Origin: Bacteroidia bacterium
Lineage (GTDB): Bacteria; Bacteroidota; Bacteroidia; Bacteroidales; Paludibacteraceae
Reading direction: 5' to 3'
Assembly: GCA_009929375.1 (NCBI GenBank)
Contig: SAAO01000001.1
Coordinates: forward strand, 62,001 to 126,000
DNA: 64,000 nt
The position numbers and the translations under genes are program-made. Below are positions 35,682-43,520 of the stretch, piece after piece. The notes under the pieces are model-generated. The model did not search any database and had not been told where the DNA came from. It worked only from the letters and a program-made list of their open reading frames with translations. Every line of letters starts with the position of its first letter. The first letter of the stretch is position 1.

Positions 35682-35689
35682 TATCTTTG
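35682..35689 (+). promoter_or_regulatory. candidate -7 of the MarC gene
   Basis: TATCTTTG followed by TGC lies 18 bp before the ATG at 35707; the -33 region has no TTG. Confidence 0.45.
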
Positions 35690-35706
35690 TGCAAAAATTA
35701 AACAAT

Positions 35707-36282
35707 ATGGATTTCAGCTTTATTCAGATTACCAGCGCCTTTATGGTTCTTTTTGCAATTATTGATATTCTGGGCTCAATACCCATTATCATGAATATTA
35801 AAAAGAAAGCAAAAGTCATACATCCATTCCGGGCCAGTGCTATAGCCTTATTGATATTACTGCTTTTCCTGTTTACCGGAGAAGGAATTCTGAAACTCTT
35901 CAATGTGGATATTCAGTCCTTTGCCGTGGCGGGTGCTCTCGTAATATTTATTTTTGCAATTGAAATGATTCTGGATGTGGAAATTTTCAGAAACAATGGC
36001 CCTGAAGGTGGCTCATCCATAGTGCCGCTTGCCTTCCCGCTGATTGCCGGACCGGGTTCATTTACCACATTGCTGTCGTTACGCGCTGAATATGCCATCG
36101 AAAACATTATTGTGGCACTTGTACTCAATCTGGTATTTGTGTATTTCGTGATACGTTCCACAGCCCGAATCGAGAAACTGATCGGCGAAGGCGGTATTTA
36201 TATCCTCAGGAAGTTCTTCGGAATTATTCTTTTAGCTATTTCGGTAAAACTGTTTACCTCCAATATTGGCTCATTGCTTTAG
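35707..36282 (+). CDS. MarC/SnatA-family integral membrane protein
   Basis: A 191-residue protein with six hydrophobic segments across its length. MarC marks are FAIIDILGSIPIIMNI at about 16-31 (the family's DPxGxxP position reads DILGSIP), and VPLAFPLIAGPGSFTTLL at about 107-124. The start at 35707 is chosen because the ATG follows a perfect -7 box; a frame extending to 35689 would place its start within that box. MarC proteins are inner-membrane proteins; the antibiotic role first proposed has been withdrawn, and amino-acid export is shown only for some. It stands alone after a repeat cluster. Confidence 0.88.
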   Translation: MDFSFIQITSAFMVLFAIIDILGSIPIIMNIKKKAKVIHPFRASAIALLILLLFLFTGEGILKLFNVDIQSFAVAGALVIFIFAIEMILDVEIFRNNGPEGGSSIVPLAFPLIAGPGSFTTLLSLRAEYAIENIIVALVLNLVFVYFVIRSTARIEKLIGEGGIYILRKFFGIILLAISVKLFTSNIGSLL

Positions 36283-36359
36283 TTCAAAAATCACACAAAC
36301 ACATCTCAAACCACAATAAACCATTGATTTGTTGTGGTTTGTATTTTTAAAACACATTT

Positions 36360-36908
36360 ATGCAAAAAGTAAAAATATCAATCAGTGGTGTAGCAGCCGA
36401 ACTTGTATTGGGCAATTATATGCCTACCGACCCCAACATAATGAATAACTGGGAAGAATTTTATCACTACAACGACCTGATACACAAATCGCTTTTATTA
36501 GCCGACTATGTAAGTGAAATAAAAATCGGTGTGGAAAACACAGAAATATTTGCTGGAAAAATTCCGGTTGAAGCCTTTAGCGCTAAGAAAAGCTTTGTTC
36601 CCGCCATGGTAGAACGGGCGCTTTACCTGCGTACCGAATGTGTGGAGAATGCGGTTTTCGAATGCGAGTTTGAAACCGAAAACTTCGACAAACAAAAGCT
36701 GAAATTTTTTACACAGGATTACGATCATTTGTTTAAGGTAGGCACTTCATTTATTACTGAAATGACCTACGATAACAAAAAAACTGAGCTGAACTGGGTT
36801 AAAGCAGAACCTGTCGGAAATATTTGTTTACTATGCCGGTTCGAAAACGGATATCTGATTCCGGTGTACGACGCCATCCGCAAAGTCGAAGCCTCAAAAA
36901 CAAACTAA
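36360..36908 (+). CDS. protein of unknown function
   Basis: A 182-residue soluble protein with no signal peptide or membrane segment. It begins MQKVKISISGVAAELVLGNY, has an acidic centre with alternating hydrophobic residues (AVFECEFETENFDKQKLKFF) and ends with NGYLIPVYDAIRKVEAS. The pattern suggests a mixed alpha/beta fold. I do not recognise a family. It lies 77 bp after marC and ends at a good terminator, so it may share the marC transcript. Reading-frame length and codon use look genuine. Confidence 0.65.
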   Translation: MQKVKISISGVAAELVLGNYMPTDPNIMNNWEEFYHYNDLIHKSLLLADYVSEIKIGVENTEIFAGKIPVEAFSAKKSFVPAMVERALYLRTECVENAVFECEFETENFDKQKLKFFTQDYDHLFKVGTSFITEMTYDNKKTELNWVKAEPVGNICLLCRFENGYLIPVYDAIRKVEASKTN

Positions 36909-36928
36909 TCTATACAAAGACACTTTTT

Positions 36929-36979
36929 AAACACGGAGACACAAAGACACGGTATCTATTTGTCTCCGTGTTTTTTACT
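36929..36979 (+). terminator. terminator after the unknown gene
   Basis: A 13-bp perfect stem AAACACGGAGACA / TGTCTCCGTGTTT with a 19-base loop and a T tract. Confidence 0.78.
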
Positions 36980-37085
36980 CATTATCCCATTATCACATCA
37001 TCTCATCACCACAACTTGTCCGCCGTGGCGTGTCATCAGATTATCACATCACCACATTATCACATCACCACATCATCTTATCGTC
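36980..37085. repeat. CATCACCACATTATCA minisatellite
   Basis: Loosely tandem TCACATCACCACATTA units, the reverse complement of the family at 15129-15350, interrupted by a GC-rich unit (TTGTCCGCCGTGGCGTGTCA). Confidence 0.72.
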
Positions 37086-37315
37086 TCCCCGTTTTCCACC
37101 ATGTCTTTGTGTCTCAGTTTTTGAATTATACAAAAAAAATCAATGATTATCAGGTATTCAAATTACTGAATATCTGATATTTATTTTTTACAGAAAATTT
37201 ATTTTCATTTTTTTCAATAAAATATCGTGTGTGACAGAACAAATTTGTATCATTTCTGTTCTTTTTAGTACAAAAAAGAACTAAATGTATCATCTATAAA
37301 TAATCAATCATTAAA

Positions 37316-39703
37316 ATGAAAAGAAATCTGGTAATAATCTTTCTTACATTTTTATCATTTTCGCTTTTTGCGCAAAAAGGAACTATTAAGGGTAAAGTTT
37401 TTAATGCGAAAACAAATGAGCCCATTGAGTTTGCCAACATTGTCATTCAGGGAACAACCATTGGTTCCACTTCCGACTTAGACGGTAATTATATTTTTAC
37501 AGGAGTCGACCCCGGTTTTATGCGCCTTGTGGTGAGTTACATTGGTTTCGAAACCACTACATCTGCCGAAATTCAGGTACAGGGAAACCAGACCACATTT
37601 GTGGATATAGCTGTTCCCGAGGCTGCATTTACCATTCAGGAAGTGGTAGTTCGCCAGAATCTGAACCTGAAACGTATCGAAAGTCCTATCTCAGTGCTTT
37701 CAATAGGTGTGCAGGAAATCGAGAAAAGTGCAGGAGCCAACCGCGACGTATCGAAAGTAGTGCAGGCATTGCCGGGCGTAGGTGCAACCGACCCTAACCG
37801 CAACGACCTGATTGTGCGTGGTGGTGGCCCGTCGGAAAACGTATTTTACCTCGACGGAGTTGAAATTCCAGTGATCAACCACTTTGCTACTCAGGGTTCA
37901 TCAGGTGGAGCTATCGGTGTAATTAACCCCGACTTTGTGCGCGAAATTAACTTCTATACAGGAGCATTTCCGGCTAACCGTACCAATGCGCTGAGTTCGG
38001 TAATGGAAATCCGTCAGAAAGATGGCAGCAAGGACCGCGTACATACCAAACTTTCAGTAGGAGCTTCGGATGCTGCTCTTACTGTGGACGGACCAATTGG
38101 CAAGAAATCGACTTTCATTGTATCGGCGCGTCAATCCTATCTGCAATTTCTGTTTCAGGCCATAGGACTGCCATTTTTACCAACCTACAACGATTTTCAG
38201 GTAAAATACAAATACGAAATCGACAAGAAAAACGAACTGACTTTTATCGGTATCGGCGCCATCGACGATTTGGTACTCAACACCGAGCTTCAGGAAACGG
38301 GTACCGAGTCGCAAAAATATCTGCTTTCGTATTTGCCCATTTACAAACAATGGAACTACACCAACGGACTTGTTTATAAACATTTTGGCGACGGTTATAT
38401 CGACCAGTGGGTACTGAGCCGCAATATGCTGCGCAACCGCAATTATAAATACCTTAACAATGACGAGAACAATCCCAAAACATCCAATTACATATCGGAC
38501 GAAGCCGAAAACAAACTTCGGTATGAGCGCGATTATCCATATTCGTCGATCAAGCTAAAACTAGGTGGTGGTTTGCGCTATTCACATTACACCAACGACA
38601 CTTACCGAAAAGTATTTATTGCAGGTGCACCATACGAACTGAACTACAACACAGAATTGAACCTTTGGGGATATCAGGCATTTGCGCAGGCTTCCGACGA
38701 ATACATCGACGATCGTTTAAAACTGTCGCTCGGTATCAGCACTGTAGGTAATAATTTCAACAAAACCATGAGCAATCCGCTGAATCAGTTATCACCACGT
38801 CTTTCAGCATCGTTTATGATCAGCGATAAATGGGACCTGAATGCCAACTTTGGTCGTTATGCTGCACAACCGGCTTACACCACTATGGGATTCCGCAACA
38901 CAGCAGGCGATTTTGTAAACAAAAACGAGAACCTGAAATATGTGATCTCAAATCAGGCTATCATGGGATTTGAATTCCGCCCTGTTGAAAAAATGAAACT
39001 CAGCGTGGAAGGTTTCTACAAACAATACGAGCAATATCCGCTTTCGGTACTCGATGGACTCAGCATTGCCAGCAAAGGAGCCGACTACGGACAGATTGGC
39101 GACGAGGAAATTATATCAACCGGAAAAGGTCGTGCCTATGGTGTGGAATTTCTGTACAAAATCATGGAATGGAATAACATTAACCTGACCACCACTTATA
39201 CCTATTTCCGCAGCGAATTTACCGACAAGGACAATGTCTACCGTCCTTCATCATGGGATACACGTCATTTGGTAAACCTGATCGGAAGCATCAAACTGCC
39301 TAAAAGCTGGAATATAGCTGCCCGCTGGCGCTATGTGGGTGGTGCACCTTATACTCCGATTGACATGAACAAATCGAGCCTTATAAATGCATGGGACATT
39401 ACCAACCAGCCATACCTCGACTTTGCTCAATACAACTCAAAAAGACTGAAAGATGCACATCAACTCGATCTTCGTATCGACAAAGAGTTCTATTTCAAAA
39501 AATGGGTATTAAATTTGTACACCGATATTCAGAACGCTTATGTATTCAAATCGCAAAGTGCTCCGATTTATACCAACAGGGATAAAGTAACCGGTCAGCC
39601 TGTAGTGAACCCTAACGACCCGACCCGTTATCAGCTGAGAGAAGTAGAAGATAATTTCAACGGAACATTATTGCCTACAATTGGTTTAATAATAAAAATC
39701 TGA
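37316..39703 (+). CDS. TonB-dependent receptor with carboxypeptidase-regulatory-like domain
   Basis: A 795-residue outer membrane receptor. Signal peptide MKRNLVIIFLTFLSFSLFAQ; regulatory-like domain at about 22-105 (GTIKGKVFNAKTNEPIEFAN); plug with DVSKVVQALPGVGATDPN and LIVRGGGPSENVFYLDGVEI (about 140-185); then a barrel ending LLPTIGLIIKI. The plug is well conserved, so it is likely functional. It is followed after 141 bp by a DUF2271 protein on the same strand. Receptors of this CirA-like type often import siderophores, vitamins or metal complexes; the ligand is not readable here. There is no SusD partner. Confidence 0.9.
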   Translation: MKRNLVIIFLTFLSFSLFAQKGTIKGKVFNAKTNEPIEFANIVIQGTTIGSTSDLDGNYIFTGVDPGFMRLVVSYIGFETTTSAEIQVQGNQTTFVDIAVPEAAFTIQEVVVRQNLNLKRIESPISVLSIGVQEIEKSAGANRDVSKVVQALPGVGATDPNRNDLIVRGGGPSENVFYLDGVEIPVINHFATQGSSGGAIGVINPDFVREINFYTGAFPANRTNALSSVMEIRQKDGSKDRVHTKLSVGASDAALTVDGPIGKKSTFIVSARQSYLQFLFQAIGLPFLPTYNDFQVKYKYEIDKKNELTFIGIGAIDDLVLNTELQETGTESQKYLLSYLPIYKQWNYTNGLVYKHFGDGYIDQWVLSRNMLRNRNYKYLNNDENNPKTSNYISDEAENKLRYERDYPYSSIKLKLGGGLRYSHYTNDTYRKVFIAGAPYELNYNTELNLWGYQAFAQASDEYIDDRLKLSLGISTVGNNFNKTMSNPLNQLSPRLSASFMISDKWDLNANFGRYAAQPAYTTMGFRNTAGDFVNKNENLKYVISNQAIMGFEFRPVEKMKLSVEGFYKQYEQYPLSVLDGLSIASKGADYGQIGDEEIISTGKGRAYGVEFLYKIMEWNNINLTTTYTYFRSEFTDKDNVYRPSSWDTRHLVNLIGSIKLPKSWNIAARWRYVGGAPYTPIDMNKSSLINAWDITNQPYLDFAQYNSKRLKDAHQLDLRIDKEFYFKKWVLNLYTDIQNAYVFKSQSAPIYTNRDKVTGQPVVNPNDPTRYQLREVEDNFNGTLLPTIGLIIKI

Positions 39704-39795
39704 TTCAGTTGACAGTGGACAATTGATAATGGACAATTGACAGTTCACAACAGACTTTTGACTTTTGACTTTAGACTTTAGACTTTAGACATTAA
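39704..39795. repeat. heptamer and GACAATTGA repeats
   Basis: Two or three GGACAATTGA/TAATGGACAATTGACAG units, then at 39753-39790 five to six tandem 7-mers of the ACTTTTG/ACTTTAG type. A related heptamer array lies at 41974-42057. Confidence 0.7.
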
Positions 39796-39844
39796 GAAAT
39801 AATTGGATATTGAGATAAAACAATTCAAAAAAACAACTATAGAT

Positions 39845-40576
39845 ATGAGAACCAGAATATTATTTGCTGCAATGATTTTGCTGTCATTGAATGTATCGGC
39901 AAAAAAAATAAAAAAAGAAGTTCCTGTGCAGGTGCAGTACGGCACTGAAAACACAGGCACAAAGCTCGAAATAAGCTTCGAAAAGGGTAAGTATTACAAT
40001 CATCCGCTGTTTGCTATCTGGCTGGCCGACGAAGACGGAAAGTATATTCAGACACTTTATGTATCGCAAAGCATTGGTAAGGGTGTTTTCCTGCGCGGAA
40101 GCCGCAATACGGGACAATGGATGCCGGGCGAAATTCAGCGTCCTGCTGCCCTGCCCTACTGGGTGCATCAGCGCAATATAAAGAATGAAAAAGGTGGTCT
40201 GTTGCCAACGCCCACCAATCCGGTTGCCGATGCCTACACAGGTGCTACTCCTAAAAACGCCTTTGTACTTGGTGTCACCACCGAAAACAAACTTCATGGT
40301 AAATACAAAGTAATGTTTGAACTCAATCAGTCGTGGGACTGGAACGATTACTGGTTCAACGCCAAATATCCCGACGATAAGGAATATAAAACCTCCAGTC
40401 AGCCGGCCCTCGTTTACAGCGCCGACCTCGATAGCAGCAACCCTCAACCCATTGAGTTTAAAGCAATAGGTCACAGCCATTATTCAGGAAAAGACGGCAG
40501 TCTGAACAAAGACATAAAAACACTGTCCACAGCACTGCAAATCGCGAAGAAAATTACAGTAAAAATCGTGGAATAA
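39845..40576 (+). CDS. DUF2271 protein, secreted
   Basis: A 243-residue protein. The start at 39845 gives a signal peptide (MRTRILFAAMILLSLNVSA); an upstream in-frame ATG at 39803 would only add a charged leader. The mature part matches DUF2271: FAIWLADEDGKYIQTLYVS, WMPGEIQRPAALPYWVHQR, DAYTGATPKNAF and FELNQSWDWNDYWF. In relatives this domain is found in periplasmic or surface proteins near iron or flavin systems, but no reaction is known to me. It follows the TonB receptor and ends at a terminator, so it may form a two-gene unit. Confidence 0.85.
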   Translation: MRTRILFAAMILLSLNVSAKKIKKEVPVQVQYGTENTGTKLEISFEKGKYYNHPLFAIWLADEDGKYIQTLYVSQSIGKGVFLRGSRNTGQWMPGEIQRPAALPYWVHQRNIKNEKGGLLPTPTNPVADAYTGATPKNAFVLGVTTENKLHGKYKVMFELNQSWDWNDYWFNAKYPDDKEYKTSSQPALVYSADLDSSNPQPIEFKAIGHSHYSGKDGSLNKDIKTLSTALQIAKKITVKIVE

Positions 40577-40587
40577 CTTACTATCAC

Positions 40588-40634
40588 ACACAAAAAGCAG
40601 GAATCTAAGAAATCATTTTCCTGCTTTTTTGTGT
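40588..40634 (+). terminator. terminator after the DUF2271 gene
   Basis: Stem ACACAAAAAGCAGGA / TCCTGCTTTTTTGTGT with T tract, 12 bp past the stop. Confidence 0.85.
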
Positions 40635-40739
40635 ATTTATGCAAACAGATTCCTTACTATATTCAGAGCTTCACGCACCTGTCGTATGAAAAGTCTGAAA
40701 AATGTAAAAATGATTTTCGACAGGTTAAGACGCGTTGTT

Positions 40740-40776
40740 GATCCTTGTCATTCCGAACATAGTGAGGAATCTAACA
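40740..40776. repeat. CATTCCGAACATAGTGAGGAATC repeat unit
   Basis: A unit reading CCTTGTCATTCCGAACATAG then TGAGGAATCT, with inverted ATTCC/GGAAT ends. Sequences of this form are widespread intergenic repeats in bacterial genomes. Only one copy is in the window. Confidence 0.6.
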
Positions 40777-40786
40777 GCATTTTTCG

Positions 40787-40794
40787 TATATTTG
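40787..40794 (+). promoter_or_regulatory. candidate -7 of the small membrane protein gene
   Basis: TATATTTG followed by TG lies 24 bp before the ATG at 40818. This supports the internal start. Confidence 0.38.
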
Positions 40795-40817
40795 TGAACC
40801 AAAACTCAGACACTTTT

Positions 40818-41090
40818 ATGAAACGACCCTCGCTCCTAACCTGCGTTTTGCTCGATATTGCGGGCTATCTTACCTATCTCATTCCGTTTCTGGGCGAATG
40901 GGGCGATGGACTTTGGGCTCCACTCTCGGCCTTTTTATTCTATCGTATGTTTGGTGGAAGAACAGGAAAAACCGGAGCCATTATCTCCTTTATTGAGGAA
41001 ATTCTGCCCTTTACCGACTTTATCCCCACATTTACCATTGGGTATTTTGTACGAAAAAGAGAAGCTGAGAAGCAAAAAACCACAAGCTAA
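40818..41090 (+). CDS. small membrane protein of unknown function
   Basis: A 90-residue protein with two to three hydrophobic segments (about 6-25, 33-45 and 72-83). The start at 40818 is preferred: the open frame runs back to 40629, but that stretch contains a dispersed intergenic repeat and a promoter-like box. Notable are GDGLWAPLSAFLFYRMFGG and IEEILPFTDFIPTFTIGYFV, patterns I have seen in small conserved Bacteroidetes proteins, but no family name or role can be given. It converges on the LutA-like gene, whose stop is 3 bp away. Confidence 0.72.
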   Translation: MKRPSLLTCVLLDIAGYLTYLIPFLGEWGDGLWAPLSAFLFYRMFGGRTGKTGAIISFIEEILPFTDFIPTFTIGYFVRKREAEKQKTTS

Positions 41091-41092
41091 CC

Positions 41093-41812
41093 TTAAAACG
41101 CAGCCAGCACATCGGCCAGGTGAATGCCTTTGATGGGCAGTTTGTGTTTTTGAATATAGCCGTTGATATTCATCAGGCACGAGGCTTCGGTGCTAATAAT
41201 AAACTCAGCACCTGTTTCGAGGGCATTGCGGACTTTCTTTTCGTCCATAGCAGTTGAAATGGCTGCATTCTTCACCGCAAAGGTTCCGCCAAAACCGCAG
41301 CAGGTATCGCTTTCGCACATTTCAATCAGTTCGAGACCCTTTACATTACGAAGCAACTGACGGGGCTCATCTTTTATTCCATACTCGCGCAGGGCTGAAC
41401 ATGAATCGTGGAATGTGACTTTATGCGGGAAAACAGCTTCAAAATCATTTACTTTCAGAACATTCACCAGAAAATCGGATAGCTCGAAAATCTGCGGGTA
41501 AAGTGCATCGAGCTGAGCCAGTTTTTCGGGCTGACCTTCGAAAAGCTTGCGGTAATGTCGGCGTATATAGCCTGTACACGAACCCGAAGGCGACACCACA
41601 GGCATATAAGGCTTAAAATCAGTCAGAAATTTGCCTGCCAGAGTACGGGCTTCGTCCCAGTATCCGCTATTGAAAGCCGGCTGTCCGCAACAGGTCTGTT
41701 CGCTGTTGTAATGCACGGTGCAACCTACTTTTTCAAGTACTTTTACAGTATTGAGAGCAGTTTCAGGATAAAGCTGATCGATATAGCACGGTATAAATAG
41801 TTGAATGTCCAT
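41093..41812 (-). CDS. LutA-like Fe-S (CCG domain) oxidoreductase subunit
   Basis: A 239-residue protein with two cysteine-rich CCG domains: TCCGQPAFNSGY (about 41-52) with the partner SPSGSCTGYIRRHY (about 74-87), and FHDSCSALREYGI (about 134-146) with TCCGFGGTFAVK (about 170-181). This matches LutA/YkgE, one subunit of the LutABC L-lactate oxidase, and related heterodisulfide-reductase-like subunits. The expected LutB and LutC genes are not beside it, so they may be elsewhere. The surrounding gaps contain only repeats. Confidence 0.88.
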   Translation of the reverse strand: MDIQLFIPCYIDQLYPETALNTVKVLEKVGCTVHYNSEQTCCGQPAFNSGYWDEARTLAGKFLTDFKPYMPVVSPSGSCTGYIRRHYRKLFEGQPEKLAQLDALYPQIFELSDFLVNVLKVNDFEAVFPHKVTFHDSCSALREYGIKDEPRQLLRNVKGLELIEMCESDTCCGFGGTFAVKNAAISTAMDEKKVRNALETGAEFIISTEASCLMNINGYIQKHKLPIKGIHLADVLAAF

Positions 41813-41814
41813 TA

Positions 41815-41952
41815 CTAAAATTTGAAGATTTTAAAATTTGAGATTTGAGATTTGAAGATTATCCACAGATTAATTTAGTAAGTAGTTATTAGTAGGTAGT
41901 AGGTAGTGAGAGAATTGAAAATTTGAAGATTTGAAGATTTGAGAAATCGCAG
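41815..41952. repeat. TTTGAAGA minisatellite
   Basis: Units of TTTGAAGATTTGAAAATTTG type at both ends and GTAGTTATTAGTAGGTAGTAGG in the middle. The same unit occurs at about 22980-23050. Confidence 0.7.
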
Positions 41953-41973
41953 ATCACTTCATCAATCTTTACT

Positions 41974-42057
41974 CTTTCGTCATTTGTCTTTTGTCATTTG
42001 TCATTTGTCTTTTGTCATTTGTCATTTGTCTTTCGTCTTTTGACTTTTGTCTTTACA
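41974..42057. repeat. TTTGTCA/TTTGTCT heptamer array
   Basis: About eleven tandem 7-bp units alternating GTCATTT and GTCTTTT, ending a few bases from the stop of the EEP gene. One end is varied (GTCTTTC, GACTTTT). Confidence 0.8.
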
Positions 42058-42060
42058 CTG

Positions 42061-43086
42061 TTAGTACCAAAGATCCACAAACACCGGTAAATGATCGGAA
42101 AATCCCCCCTTGTAAGTCATACCCACATAAGTGCGGGCAGGTTGTTTTCCGAGAAAGCTCTTATCCTCTTCGAGCAAAAAAGGTGCTTCGAAAATCTGAG
42201 CATCAGCCGTGGTTGTAAACACCTTTTGTTTCATATTCAGTAAGCCTCCCGACACAATGATCTGATCGAGTGCTCCCCATTCGCCGTTGTGCTTGTGTGA
42301 ACCCCTGCCAGCTTTGTGCAGCGGATACATAAGGTTGTAGAGTCTGCCTGCCTCCGGCTTTGTGTCGGGCGGAAGAGCACCCAGCACTTCGAGCATACTT
42401 TTATTATCGGGATAATCATTGAAATCGCCCATAATCACCACAGCAGCATTGGGATTCAGCCGGAATACGCTATCGACCGAACTGCGTAAAACCGAAGCCA
42501 CAAACATTCGCTTTTCTTCCGATTCCAGTTCACCGCCAAGGCGCGAAGGAAAATGGCAAACAAACACATGCAGGGTATCGCCTAATGGAATTTTTCCGGA
42601 GGCATACAGAATGTCACGCGTTTTGCTTTCGGGGAATGCAGGATTCAGCACTGTGATAGGTTTGCTGTTTAAAACCTTAAAGCCCGAAGGCTGATACAGT
42701 AAAGCCACATCAACGCCCCTCGCATCGGGCGACTCGTAATGAACAAATCTGTACTTCAGGCTTTTCAGACCTGAAAAGCCTGTCAGATCGCGCAAAGCCC
42801 TCTCCGACTCCACTTCGCAAAGTCCTACCAGCACAGGAGGTTCCCAACCACCCAAAGCAGTGATAACCTTGCCAATGTTAGCCTGTTTCTGCTCATATTT
42901 CTGATAATTCCAGCCACGCATTCCTCCGGGAAGATATTCCTCATCAAGAGTTGCACTGTCGTCGACACAATCGAAATAATTCTCCACATTATAACACATA
43001 ATGCGCATGGATTTCTTTTCTGATATTTGAGCATTTGCCGGCAGAAATGCTAACAAAAGCCACATTACAATACGGATTTTCATCAT
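42061..43086 (-). CDS. secreted endonuclease/exonuclease/phosphatase (EEP) family protein
   Basis: A 341-residue protein with a signal peptide (MMKIRIVMWLLLAFLPANAQ) instead of a lipobox. EEP motifs: MCYNVENYFDCVDD (about 30-43), GLCEVESERAL with the metal-binding Glu (about 93), DVALLYQPSG, VCHFPSRLGGELES (about 175), VIMGDFNDYPDN (about 217) and FSDHLPVFVDL at the end. It resembles the lipoprotein at 13400-14464 in length, motif order and the EYLPGGMRGWNYQKY region, so the two are paralogs of one Bacteroidetes group. The substrate is unknown. It is not adjacent to a TonB or DUF5689 gene. Confidence 0.85.
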   Translation of the reverse strand: MMKIRIVMWLLLAFLPANAQISEKKSMRIMCYNVENYFDCVDDSATLDEEYLPGGMRGWNYQKYEQKQANIGKVITALGGWEPPVLVGLCEVESERALRDLTGFSGLKSLKYRFVHYESPDARGVDVALLYQPSGFKVLNSKPITVLNPAFPESKTRDILYASGKIPLGDTLHVFVCHFPSRLGGELESEEKRMFVASVLRSSVDSVFRLNPNAAVVIMGDFNDYPDNKSMLEVLGALPPDTKPEAGRLYNLMYPLHKAGRGSHKHNGEWGALDQIIVSGGLLNMKQKVFTTTADAQIFEAPFLLEEDKSFLGKQPARTYVGMTYKGGFSDHLPVFVDLWY

Positions 43087-43113
43087 AGTAACAGATTAGA
43101 ATAATAAGGTTTG

Positions 43114-43121
43114 CAAAGTTA
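43114..43121 (-). promoter_or_regulatory. candidate -7 of the second EEP gene
   Basis: TAACTTTG on the minus strand followed by GC; a TTG lies 16 bp upstream, slightly close. Confidence 0.38.
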
Positions 43122-43314
43122 TAAAAAAATGTGTGCCCAACTGAAATATGAGCATTGAAGCGCTGTATTTTTTTCGTTCAAACCCCACAACCATAAGTTT
43201 TGACCTTAAAATACTCAAAAATGAAATATATAGCACTGTTTTTGTTAGTCAAACCACAGTGATTTCACAATACATTTAACTAACTTTGTGTATTGAAAAC
43301 CAAAGGCTTTTATA

Positions 43315-43490
43315 GAAGTTATCCTGACTTTTGACACATAGCGCACAGTAGTCAATAAAAATTAAGAAATCAAAGAAAAGCACACATAGTTTTAAAAAAT
43401 ATCTGAGATATTTTTTAGCTATTGTGGTCGAAGTATTATTTTGCGCGATTTCTATTTGAACTATTGTGTTCCCAAAATGTCAGGTCGGGT
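43315..43490. repeat. dispersed palindromic element, copy C
   Basis: Left end TGACTTTTGACACATAGCGC, core AAAAAATATC-tga-GATATTTTTTAGCTA, right part AACTATTGTGTTCCCAAAATG. The first 30 bases closely match copy B (TGACTTTTGRCACATAGYGC). It lies 30 bp before the CotH gene. Confidence 0.72.
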
Positions 43491-43520
43491 TCATTGTTAT
43501 AAAAGTCAAGATCAAATAAA

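Larger units (their letters stand above)
36909..37315. other. intergenic region with terminator and minisatellite
   Basis: 407 bp. It holds the terminator at 36929-36979, the CACATCATCACATTATC minisatellite at about 36980-37085, and an AT-rich stretch before the TonB receptor where no consensus promoter is seen. Confidence 0.6.
43087..43520. other. divergent intergenic region
   Basis: 434 bp between the EEP gene and the CotH gene. The minus strand has TAACTTTG at 43114-43121, 28 bp before the EEP start; the plus strand has TAACTTTG at 43281-43288, which may serve the CotH gene. Palindromic element copy C fills 43315-43490. Confidence 0.5.

Noticed and set aside
40629-40817. Longer start for the small membrane protein
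   Set aside because: The extra stretch overlaps a terminator arm, a dispersed intergenic repeat and a promoter-like box, so it is not coding.
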